64,000 bases of DNA, from positions 63,751,766 through 63,815,765 of the forward strand of contig NC_072801.1 in assembly GCF_028583425.1 (NCBI RefSeq). The letters run 5' to 3'. A program made the translations under genes and the position numbers. The notes below the pieces were generated by a model. The model was not told where the DNA came from, made no database searches, and saw only the letters and a list, made by a program, of their open reading frames with translations. Each line of letters starts with the position of its first letter. The stretch's first letter is position 1. Below, piece by piece: positions 44,517 through 54,049 of the stretch. Source of the stretch: Eublepharis macularius. Taxonomy: Eukaryota > Chordata > Lepidosauria > Squamata > Eublepharidae.

Positions 44517-46505
44517 TTACTGTCTTCCCCCCGTCTCCCTGCTACCACTTTCTACATCCCCTCTCATCACCCGTCCTTCTGGCTCAGTATTTTCAGATGC
44601 TACCCGGTTTTCCCGGTTTTCCTCACGACAACATTTACAGCATCCTCTGTTCCAGCACGTCCTTAGGTAAAAGTAGGCACTGCAAGCTATGATGAAAAGA
44701 CAACAAGTGATAGCCAAGCCCCAAAGTGCAACTCGTTTTTCCGCTCTCCCTCTCACAACACATTCTACAGATTGGGGGCAGCTGGTACCTCCTGGGATAC
44801 AGGTCCATGAGCGAGTCAAGAGACTAGGCATCTGGAGGACAAGTATAATACAGAGGAAAGCAATCTCGGTTCCTAGAAGAAACCCAACCCATATGTCAAA
44901 GAAGGGTACGCCACAGAGGTTAGTAATCATCTTCTTGGCTTTTTCCTGTGACCCAGGAGGAGCTGAGTCAGTAGGTTTGGTGTTGGAAGACTCAGCACTG
45001 GAACAGGGTTGGCATGTGGGTTCACATGAGGTGTTTTCAGCACATGAACAGCCTGCATCACCATGGCAGCATAACGGTGGTCCAGCGGGGACTCCTGAAC
45101 CAGGTGTCGTTCTCCGCCCTCCAGCGGGCCCACCTTGAGCAGCCATGTTGGAATCCTTGGCCGTCCATGGTTGGGCGGGTGCCTGATTTCCTAAGGCCCC
45201 GGTGCTCTTGCTATTGCTGGGCACATTATTCCCGTGAACCTGCCTGCGTTTGAGGGCCATGTTTGCTTTGTCATCCATCCAGGGCTGGAAAGCATTGCCT
45301 TTGGAATCCATGTCGTTCTCAATTACTGGCCTGCATTTGGTTGCCATCTTGTATTTTCTTTTATAAGGTGAGCTGTTTATAGGAACCGGAACACTCTTGG
45401 TAGGCACTCTGTACTGCTCTTTTTCATCACAACGGGAGGGAGTTTTTGCTTGCTTCATACGACCATGAATGGGAGCAGCATCTTGCTGATGCATGGTCAT
45501 TTTGTGCTGAGCCATGTTATAGCAGTGGGCAGACATTGTGGCATTGCCAGTGTGCTCGGGATGAATGGACATACTGTATCCTCCACCAGCAGGCACACTA
45601 TATCCTCCATTTGCAGAGACACCATGCCCTTCTTCGGCAGGCACACTACGACCTTCATCATCAGGCATGACATGTCCTTCATCCTCAGCCAAGACGAGTC
45701 CTACTTCAGGAGGCAAACCATATCCTCCTTCAGTGGGTACACTGGGTCCTCCTTCACCAGGCATGCCATATCCTCCAGCTGCAGGCATGCCATATCCTCC
45801 AGCCCCAGGCATGCCATATCCTCCAGATGCAGGCATGCCATATCCTCCGGCCCCAGGCATGCCATGTTCTCCACCACCATATCCTCTAGTTTCATATGGA
45901 CCATAGGGTACTATGGGTCCATATCCCTCACCCATGTGACCCATATGGGACCTAGGCCAATATCTCCAGTAGGGGTGGTAGGGATGGTAGAGATGGTGGG
46001 GGAAGTCATGATAGGGATAGTCATAATCCTCGCCATATCTTCTAGGGAGGCCACGGGGCCCTACATTATAGACTGTAGATATGTCAGCAACACCGCTATG
46101 GGGCGCAGTAGCCACGACAGCTAAACCCTTGTCTTTCTCCTTTTCCTTGGCCTTTTCTTTTTCTTCCTCTTTTTTTTCCTCGGGGCTGCTGAGCCTCATT
46201 AACCCCACATAAAGGAGGCACAAAAGGAACACCAGCCCCCACGTGGCCGAAATGGATATTGCAAAGTGCTGGTTGTGGCACAGGGCTGTGCAGAAGGCCA
46301 CAGACCTGTCTTTCAAGGATTGGTCCCAGTTGCAGGCCACATCCTCCTTGGCCTTGTCCCAGGGCCCATTGGCAAAGAAGATGGCCACGATACGGAGGCC
46401 CAGCAGGAAGTACCATGGGCCCAGACCCTCGCAGTCGAGTGCTCCAGAGAGAGAGGACAGCAGGGGTCGGAAGAGGTGGATAAGACCGGAGAGGATGATG
46501 GACAT
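44517..46505 (-). CDS. divergent connexin-family protein with a giant repeat-bearing cytoplasmic loop
   Basis: A 662-residue four-pass membrane protein. TM1 is about 30-46, loop E1 47-83, TM2 84-105, cytoplasmic loop about 106-533, TM3 534-559, E2 560-591, TM4 592-614, then a short tail. E1 has WDKAKEDVACN and CTALCHNQHFAIS, matching connexin VWxDExxxFxCN and CxNVCYDxxFPIS. E2 has CPQSVECVVRGRAEK, matching CPxxVDCFVSRPTEK. Three cysteines per loop (58, 72, 76; 569, 576, 582) fit connexins and exclude pannexins. Spacing differs: C-x13-C-x3-C in E1 (usual C-x6-C-x3-C) and C-x6-C-x5-C in E2 (usual C-x4-C-x5-C). The loop carries a Lys/Glu run (109-126), a Tyr/His/Pro patch (160-184), 8-residue repeats (211-313) and seven Cys in 479-501. 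A Cys cluster (617-626) after TM4 could be palmitoylated. The ATG directly follows a strong acceptor, as in connexin genes with a 5' UTR intron. No human counterpart recognised. Confidence 0.8.
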   Translation of the reverse strand: MSIILSGLIHLFRPLLSSLSGALDCEGLGPWYFLLGLRIVAIFFANGPWDKAKEDVACNWDQSLKDRSVAFCTALCHNQHFAISISATWGLVFLLCLLYVGLMRLSSPEEKKEEEKEKAKEKEKDKGLAVVATAPHSGVADISTVYNVGPRGLPRRYGEDYDYPYHDFPHHLYHPYHPYWRYWPRSHMGHMGEGYGPIVPYGPYETRGYGGGEHGMPGAGGYGMPASGGYGMPGAGGYGMPAAGGYGMPGEGGPSVPTEGGYGLPPEVGLVLAEDEGHVMPDDEGRSVPAEEGHGVSANGGYSVPAGGGYSMSIHPEHTGNATMSAHCYNMAQHKMTMHQQDAAPIHGRMKQAKTPSRCDEKEQYRVPTKSVPVPINSSPYKRKYKMATKCRPVIENDMDSKGNAFQPWMDDKANMALKRRQVHGNNVPSNSKSTGALGNQAPAQPWTAKDSNMAAQGGPAGGRRTTPGSGVPAGPPLCCHGDAGCSCAENTSCEPTCQPCSSAESSNTKPTDSAPPGSQEKAKKMITNLCGVPFFDIWVGFLLGTEIAFLCIILVLQMPSLLTRSWTCIPGGTSCPQSVECVVRGRAEKRVALWGLAITCCLFIIACSAYFYLRTCWNRGCCKCCREENRENRVASENTEPEGRVMRGDVESGSRETGGRQ
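45567..45875 (-). repeat. 24-bp coding minisatellite in the connexin loop
   Basis: About thirteen tandem 24-bp units encode 8-residue repeats of the type AGGYGMPG. The first five are nearly identical; later ones drift to EGGPSVPT, EGGYGLPP, DEGHVMPD, EEGHGVSA and GGGYSMS. The frame is kept throughout, so the array is under coding constraint. Array length is likely to vary between individuals or species. Confidence 0.88.
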
Positions 46506-46540
46506 CTGTGGGAAGAAAAGCAAAACAAGAAAGAGAGTGC
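46506..46540 (-). other. splice acceptor immediately before the connexin start codon
   Basis: On the minus strand a T-rich tract ends in CTTCCCACAG and abuts the ATG. The open frame continues upstream only through the tract, so translation should begin at 46505, with the 5' UTR largely or wholly in an upstream exon that I could not locate. Confidence 0.7.
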
Positions 46541-46740
46541 TTAGATCCTGTGTCAGGACCGACCCTTACCTGAACTGGGAATCCGCTAGTTTGAATGGAG
46601 GTGCCCTTTGTGGTGAGCAACTCTAGGCTGAAGAATGAAGATGGGAAAAAGAAGTATGCCGAGACTGATTCATCCCCAGACAGCTCACTGGCAATCTTGG
46701 ATTCTGCCCAGTCATAAATAAGGTTGCCAAATCAAAGTGG

Positions 46741-47318
46741 TATTAAAGTTTCGCTTAGAGCTAAATCCTAAAAAGTATGTTATTAAACATCTTACTGAGT
46801 AATATCTCAAAAGTTCATGGCGAACTTTTAAAGTATATGTTGACAGCTGCGAGAGTTGTATATGCAGCAAAATGGAAGACAGAATTTTGTCCAGATGTGA
46901 ATGCGTTGATGAACAAACTGCATGAATATGGCTAAACTAACTTCTTATATGCATAACAGATCAACACTGGAATTTCAGGAAAAACAGAGAGATTTCTTCG
47001 ATTATGGACTTGGAAATTAAGAAAAATTAAGAATGGTTAATATGGACATAGACTAATTATAAAACAGGTTTTAAAATGTTGAATATAAAATGAGAAGTAT
47101 AAGGTTGAATACACGTTCAGAATGTTAAGTATAAAATTTTGAGTATAAGTAATTAAGGAGAGGGAAAGGAGTAATATTTTGCAATTTAGTTGCGCTGTGA
47201 TATATCTTGTCTGTTTTTCTTTTCTTTTGGTGGTAGCCTAAATCTACTATATGAATATTATATAAGCTTTTTATACAGTTTCTGTTGTCTTTTTTTAAAA
47301 ATAAAATTTCTTTTAAAA
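46741..47318 (+). mobile_element. 5'-truncated L1 (end of ORF2 and 3' UTR)
   Basis: From about 46840 it encodes remnants of the L1 ORF2 C terminus (ARVVYAAKWK) and then an A/T-rich 3' UTR ending in an AATAAAATT-like tail. A 24-bp target duplication with two mismatches (starting AATAAGGTT) flanks it at 46717-46740 and 47319-47342. It stands just upstream of the connexin gene. Confidence 0.8.
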
Positions 47319-47504
47319 AATAAGGTTACCAGATCAAAGTGGGGTCAGGTCAGGAGTTCTGTTCCAGACTACACAGATCAATTCCCCTGGAGGAAATAGC
47401 AACTTCAGAAAGCAGACTCTATGGCGTACCATGCAGTATGGGAGAATGTAAGTCCTAGAGTGGCTGCTCCAGAACTTCTGCTTCTCCTTGGGTAAAACAT
47501 TAGG

Positions 47505-47627
47505 GTTGGAGGAAATGGAAGCTTTGGAGGGTGGATTCTATAGCATCATATCCTTGTGGGATTTCTTCCACTCCCCAAACTCGGCTCTCCCCTGGCTCCA
47601 CACCAAAATCTCCAGGAATTTCCCAAC
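47505..47627 (+). mobile_element. TAGGGTTGCCA-type element, part before a nested MITE
   Basis: GCTTTGGAGGGTGGATTCTA and AAAATCTCCAGGAATTTCCC match the right half of the family, cut by the MITE at 47628 and resuming as GAGTGGGCAACC. Confidence 0.55.
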
Positions 47628-47835
47628 CAGGGCCGATTCCGCACAGCTTACCTGAAGCCGGAACGTTGTGGGATGTTGCGGAATGTGCCGGCAAAAACGT
47701 GAAAGATCGTGTTTTCTCACGCGAGTTTTGCGCAATGTTGTGCAAAACTCGCGTGAGAAAACGCGATCTTCCGCGTTTTTGCCGGCATGTTCCGCAACGT
47801 CCCGGCTTCAGATAAGCCATGCGGAATTGGCCCTG
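47628..47835. mobile_element. hairpin MITE, CAGGGCCGATTCCGCA ends
   Basis: The arms of about 95 bp (CAGGGCCGATTCCGCACAGC and its complement) are about 90% alike, and the inner arms GTTTTCTCACGCGAGTTTTG are nearly perfect. It is inserted in another short element. No clear target duplication. Confidence 0.8.
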
Positions 47836-48374
47836 GAGTGGGCAACCGTATATATCATTGAGACTAAAAAATCCCCGATTGTCTCTGATAAAGACACTGA
47901 AGACCAGAGTCTAGCAACAAGTGGGGGTGGGGTGGGGAGACTGTGTGTGGGCAAAGTATTGCTCTTGCATGTGCATCTGTGTGCATGCATGCTTGCTGCT
48001 GATTTGATGACATCATTGCCGGCAGTGATATCATCACGTTACCACCATGATCGAACTCTATGGTTTTTGCTGAAATGCTAAGGCTTCACCCATTGATGTG
48101 ATGTCGTCACATCTGGGCAGATAGAAAGTGACATTGTGCATTGCTGACAACGTCACAACATCACCTGCAAGGGCTGGTGGTGACCAATAAGTCCCCTCTT
48201 TCCGTTTCTTTCCCCCATCAGCCAGCTAAGTGGCAGGGGGGAGGCTGGCAACCTTGGATGGTTGGGATTGAGAGCGCGATGGGATGACTGTTTGCTGGCA
48301 TCCTCCTATCAGTCTTCATATTGGATTTTTCTCCTTAACACTGAAGAGGATTTTGAGAGTTTTTTAAGGTTCAG

Positions 48375-48580
48375 ATCCAGAGGTGTTACCCGTGTTAGTC
48401 TGTAGTTGCAAAATAATAGAGTCCAGTAGCACCTTTAAGACTAACCAACTTTACTGTAGTGTAAGCTTTCGAGAACCACAGCTCTCTTCTGACAATGCAT
48501 CTGACAAAGAGAGCTGTGGTTCTCAAAAGCTTATGCTACAATAAAGTTGGCTAGTCTTAAAGGTGCTACTAGACTCTTTA
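48375..48580. mobile_element. head-to-head Penelope-like termini
   Basis: GAGTCCAGTAGCACCTTTAA through TAAGCTTTCGAGAACCACAG, then the inverted copy AGAGAGCTGTGGTTCTCAAA to CTTAAAGGTGCTACTAGACT. Arms of about 85 bp around a 20-bp centre. Confidence 0.62.
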
Positions 48581-48871
48581 CTTTTTAGGTTGAATGGAAT
48601 GTAATTAGATAGAAACCAATTCTTGCCCCTATTTATCCATTTTTTCTTTCCTTCCCTCTTTTGCTCATTTATTCCATCCTTTGGTTATTCACTCCGTTAC
48701 ACACTTCCTTCCCTCCTTTTCTATCATTAATTTATATTTCCAATTTACTGGAATTTTATTTGTTCATTTTCCTGATTTACTTTCTTCTAACAATCATTTC
48801 TTTTCACCCCAGCCCCACCCCTTACTGTTTTTTTCACATTCCAAGAACAGTTTTACATAGAACTGATTAGT

Positions 48872-48975
48872 TTCAAGTGGGTAACTGTGCTGGTCTGATG
48901 AAAAGAGACTCACAGAACCTTGTACCTTGAAAGTCTTGTTGGTCTTTAAGGTGCTACTGAATTCAAATCTTTCTA
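48872..48975. mobile_element. Penelope-like element terminus
   Basis: TTCAAGTGGGTAACTGTGCT, GGTCTGATGAAAAGAG and GTCTTTAAGGTGCTACTGAA place it in the same group as 44085-44215. Confidence 0.45.
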
Positions 48976-49146
48976 TAGAACTGAATATTTCACTTGGATG
49001 TTCTTTCTTCCTCTTGCCCTCTGAATTTGTCTCTTCTTCAGTCTAACCTTTCAGTCCCTGCATTCTATTCCATTTGTCTTTCAATCTCTGGCTCATCTTG
49101 CTCTCAAGAGTACTTGGAGGGAGGGCAGGATAAAAATGTATCAGAT

Positions 49147-49560
49147 AGTGTATCTCTACACAAGTCATCTTACATGGGATGTTCAAGTGCAGGGATATGC
49201 AATGTTATCTGGGAAGCATAGTTTTAAAAGACAGAGCCTGAGGAGATCATTCCTCAGAGGGTTTGTTAATTTCATCTTCGCCTCTGCAAAAGCTATGTGG
49301 ATTTCATCTCCCCTTTGGGGAGGTGAAGATGAAATTAACAAATCCTCTGATAAGCAATCTCCACCTGCTCTGTCTTCTTAAACTACCCTTCTGTAGAGAG
49401 ATGAAATTGACAAAGCCTTCATGGAGGCAAAGATGAAATTAACAAACCCTCTGAGGAGCAATCTCTGCCAGCTCTGTCTTTTAAAACTACGCTTCCTGGC
49501 TAACATTGCATCTCCCTACACTTGAGTGTCCCCGTGTAAGATGTCTTGTGTAGAGAGACT
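49147..49560. mobile_element. MITE with long inverted repeats, TCTCTACACAAG ends (copy 2)
   Basis: Inverted repeats of about 135-150 bp: left TCTCTACACAAGTCATCTTA, TAGTTTTAAAAGACAGAGCC and GGGTTTGTTAATTTCATCTT, with complements at the right. A third copy of the inner word GATGAAATTAACAAA lies at 49329-49343. Confidence 0.75.
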
Positions 49561-51645
49561 CAGAGAAGAAAGTCTTCTGGACTTCACCTAACGCATAGCA
49601 TTGCTAGCTAACTGTTGCCAGAGGTAATCGAGTCATCCAGGGTAATTGTCACTGAATTCCAGATTGATCTATTTCAGTCAATATCTTAAGTAAAGTTTAG
49701 AAAAGACAATAGCCCTGTTCAAATGACACTTGTGGGTATGAATAGGTATATAGGGAAAGCAGAATTGCACCCCTTGGCCTCACTTGATTAGAGTAGAAGA
49801 TTCCTGATCACAAGGAAAAAGCATAGACATGATATTCTGTCTTATGCACAGAGGTTGAATGCGGTGCCAATGGGTAAAATTCTGTGCTCCTGTACATATA
49901 TTTGTATCCATAGATTTATCAAAAGAACATCACTAATAATAACTATTTCAGAGGTGGAAAATAAAAACATTTCCTTCATTCGTAAAAAAAGAACAACCTG
50001 ATATTGAAATGTATTATCATTGTTTATAAGCGTAACTTTTGATTTTGATTTTTTAAGAGTTTGGTCATGCTTTGAGAAGAGCCACTGATGTTATCAGTTG
50101 ATATATTAAAATTATACTTATAATGGAATGTTTGAATCAGGTACACAAAAAGAAACAGATACTTTCCAACAATCTGTTCAAAAAACCGTAATCAGTGCGT
50201 CTCTAATAGAAGCATTACGCAGCAGTATATTACACAGGTGCATTTGGGTGTCACAAAGAAGATAGCAATAAACCCATTCCATAATTAATACAAAATCCAT
50301 GCTACTGTAACCTCAAGACTGGATTATTGCAGAAGCCTTAAAAACAACCTAAAAGTATTTTAAATAAATAAACGAATCCCAGCTAGCTGCTGAGTACCGG
50401 GTGACCTCTTGATCAGTGAAAGTGTCGCAGAAGCACAGCCAACGATCGAGATAAACTGGCAGAGCAAGAGCTCAGGTATCACAAGCAAAGCAAGTTTCTA
50501 CAACATAGGCAAGAAGAAATATTGTCTATGGCATGCTGGAAAAGAAACTGTGCGTCCAGCAGCAATGTATTTCCCTTGCAACCAGGGATTCCTGGGCATT
50601 TCATTCAAGGGGAGCACCTAAAGTTAGAATGATTTGACTGAGACCGAACAGGATTGATGGACAACCTAAGTAAGCTAAGTAAACTTAGGGTTTCAAATTA
50701 TGAGTGACCTCTACACACAGATATACACACACACAAATAATTACCAAATTTCCATTTTTAATGTTATGGGTCCTCTGAAACTTGACATTGTTTAGGGCCT
50801 TAGCATATCTTGATCAGGTCCTGGATTGAACCCTGTTGCCACTGGGATCGTTATAACTTGTAATAATGGTCAAGGTCTCCCTGCCTTCAGACCATCTTCT
50901 TAAAATCTCTGCCCATTTGCAGAAGCATACATCCACATCCCAAATGAAGCCAACAGGGGTTTCTTAAGCATCACTTCTCCATACCTTTAGCACCGGGTAT
51001 CCTGACTATGCGGGTTTCCCCTTCTTTTTTCATTCGTCCGGCTTTAGGGTCTGGTCCCTTCTGCCAGAACTCCGTGGTTTCCTGATCCTGAAGTCTGTAT
51101 CCCAGCTTGGAGAAAACCAAACAGCCTGCAAGTTAGACAAGTGCCGAGATATAAACGCCAACTCGTGACACTGGCTGACAGTATATTGAGTCACTCCCTG
51201 CACACAGAGATCCCTGATGCTGCCAATTAATTCCACAGCCACCCACGGGGCATCTCAGGGTGTTACAGAAAAACAGAGGCCAATCCTGATAATCAGTGTG
51301 ATTAACTCCAAACTTCTTGAGGAGACCACATCCTAGGATGGAACCTGCCCCCAAATGATTGATAGTTTACATACTTCTTGACAGTTCTAAGGTGGAGGGG
51401 TGTGTATGGTAATTCCAGAGAGTCAAGGCTTTCTACTCCTTTAATTCCCTTCCCAACCCCGCTTGCTACCTTTGAGCAGACAGTTTCTTCTGAACTTTAA
51501 TCTTTCCAATTTCTCTCCCAAGCCCCCAACTCCTTTTCTGAATGCTCCCTACTTAGCAACATACGGTTCATCTACGGGCAGTAGCAGGTGGGATTTTCAG
51601 CTGTGATAAGCTCCCACCACCACCTGCATTTCTCCTTCTCTCCTA

Positions 51646-51726
51646 ATAAAAAGGAACAGGCAATCAGGATTCAGTATGAATACTCTGTGTATTCATACTG
51701 AATCCTGATTGCCTGTTCCTTTTTAT
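51646..51726. repeat. perfect 38-bp hairpin with 5-bp loop
   Basis: Arms 51646-51683 and 51689-51726 (starting ATAAAAAGGAACAGGCAATC) are exact complements around TCTGT. There are no recognised element ends beyond the arms. Confidence 0.85.
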
Positions 51727-51939
51727 CCATTCTGTGACCCTTTAAGTGGGCTTTTTATTTAGGGTTTTCAAAGCACCTTTAAAGTTTATCTGATCAACTG
51801 TTTGTTCAATGCTTCATTGAATACTTTTTTAAAGGCTTTTTTTTACGCTTTGAAAATATTTGAGAAGAAAGGCCATAGCTCTGTGTTACATATGGGTAGT
51901 CATGGGTACATGGGTAGTCTCTTCTGCAGTAGAAGAGAA

Positions 51940-52065
51940 AGATTTGAATCCAGTAGCACCTTAAAGATCAACAAGATTTCTGGGGTATAAGCTTTTGAAT
52001 GTCAAGCTGATATGCATCGGACAAAGGGAATTTGACTCTTGAAAGCTTACACCCTGAAAAGCTTT
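51940..52065. mobile_element. Penelope-like element terminus
   Basis: AATCCAGTAGCACCTTAAAG, ATCAACAAGATTTCTGGGGT, ATAAGCTTTTGAATGTCAAG and GAAAGCTTACACCCTGAAAA. Same group as 44085-44215. Confidence 0.5.
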
Positions 52066-52762
52066 GTGATTGACTCATGGGCTAGCCAATCAATGATATA
52101 CAAACATCTTGAGCTGCCAATCAGAATTGGGCCCTCCTTGAACTCAGTCCTATGGAGAAGACAGCGACTCTGCTCCAAACGCACAATTATGCACATTTGT
52201 AGGCCTCCTTTATTTATTAATTTAGAAAATGTATAAACTTTCTCTTCAAAGTTCTTAATGCAGTTCACAAAATAAAAAAATCAACAATATATTTTTTTAA
52301 AAAACCAGCATATATATGTATGTATTATACACACAATCACATGTCAAATATTAATTTCACAACCTATCTGTAAAATATCCACAGTCCATAATAAATAGTA
52401 CATACAAAAATAGCAATTCAGCCAAAATAGTCTATACAACACTGTGCAATAAGTATGAGTCCAGATGCACAAGTACCAACCTTGTAAGCCTTCTTCTCCT
52501 TCTTTTCTTTGGCAGGTGCACAGTAAATGGATGCTCAATAAGAGACCCTGGAATCAACAGGTAAGTAACCACGGGTAAGTAATCATGGACGAATATTAAT
52601 CTCGTGATTTCTTTTCTCTTGCAGGTGGAGCCAACATACAAAGAAAAAATCCCGAACGACCCAATAAGGAGCTGGCTACTTTTCAACTTGTTTCATACAC
52701 TAACTTCCTCAGGGGTCATCACGTATTCAGTCCACCATACATCTGAAATACAAAGAACTAGT

Positions 52763-52942
52763 CAATAAAAATTAAATGTACAAAACCCTATTGTTCCTTC
52801 ATTTAAATTTTAAAATGAACTCACCAACACGTGTGTTTTCTTGTGTGTCTGTGTTGGCGCACTGCAAATTATGGTCGTGCACAAAGGCTCCCGCCCAAAG
52901 CTGGGCTATAACAACAGGGTTTTGTACATTTAGTTTTTATTG
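52763..52942. repeat. inverted repeat, 33-bp arms and 114-bp spacer
   Basis: The arms at 52763-52795 and 52910-52942 (CAATAAAAATTAAATGTACA and complement) match at 31 of 33 positions. Possibly the ends of a retroelement, but I cannot assign a family. Confidence 0.6.
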
Positions 52943-53381
52943 AATAGCTGTTTATATATATGAGGTGGCAAACCACTTGGTGATCACCCACCACCAAGAG
53001 GCATCCCAGGCATGCACACACTGGGTGTGCTTCCAGTGGGGTGCAACAATGGCACTTCCCGAAGTGACGTCATTGCACCAGTCTCGGGAGCGCTCCTGTT
53101 TTCCCAAGGTTTAAATGAGCACCCTGGTACCATACATGAATATCTGATTCGCCTATGCTTTTATTAGCTGGGTTTACTGAACAATGTTTCTCTGAGCATA
53201 TGCAAAGTGCCATTCCTTTATTACTGTATCACAAAAGCCTGTAATATGTGTGGCAGCCAACTTCAGAAAAATGAAGCCTCAAGAGACTGAAACGTGCAAC
53301 ATAGGAATTTTGTTTAAACTGTGCACCTCTCACAGCTCCCATATATATATATTGGCCTCCGCACGTTGTTAATTCCAAGTG

Positions 53382-53495
53382 TGTTGCTGTGTTAATCTGT
53401 AACAGTAAAATAAAACAGGAATCTGGTGGTACCTTAAAGACTGACAAAAATTTATTCCAGCATTAAGTTTTCATGCGTCAGAGTTCACTTCACTA
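53382..53495. mobile_element. Penelope-like element terminus
   Basis: GTGTGTTGCTGTGTTAATCT, CTGGTGGTACCTTAAAGACT, GACAAAAATTTATTCCAGCA and CATGCGTCAGAGTTCACTTC follow the order of this group. Confidence 0.5.
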
Positions 53496-54049
53496 GATGC
53501 ATTGCAGCATACTTTTAATAGGTCAATGACATTGCCACCTGCTTTGTCCTTCCCTTCCAGCCCTTGGATGCTTAAAGGTAAGTTGCTTTGAGGAGAGGAG
53601 GAAGTCCCTGGGGTAAGGCCATGGCCATCCAATGCAGAGCTGTTACTACCAGTTGCACTGATCCTTCCAATTAACTCCTGGAAGGTGCCTCTTGGAAACA
53701 AGGAAGTTCCTAGGGAGGAACTGTTGCCATCAAGGGCACTGCTGTTGCCACCTGGTCTGCCCCCAGTTGACCCTGTGGATTAATCTGTTAAGGGCAGGTA
53801 GGTTTGTTGTTAAGTAGCCTCCGTTTAAATATTTGTGCGCTTGATGGCTTTTGGGTTGTTGTTGTTTGACACTTTTAAGTCAGCATTGGGCAGGTTAAAA
53901 ATGACCTGAACGAATGAATGAAATTACAAAACAGAAAGGTGAGATGCCACAATGAGATACTGGTTTAAAACAAGATCCAGTAAAAACAGACATTAGTTCA
54001 CTCAGGGAGACAAAAATGGGTGAATGACACCAAAATGGGGAATTACAAG

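Noticed and set aside
45450-46124. 224-residue open frame on the plus strand across the connexin gene
   Set aside because: It is the antisense shadow of the 24-bp minisatellite and its flanks; the composition (SSxRHAISS repeats) comes from the array.
46506-46523. Six-residue N-terminal extension of the connexin
   Set aside because: It would need a TTG start inside the polypyrimidine tract of a splice acceptor.
51030-51354. Minus-strand frames resembling a small secreted protein
   Set aside because: Cys content is suggestive, but there is no signal peptide, splice context or family match, so I do not call a gene.
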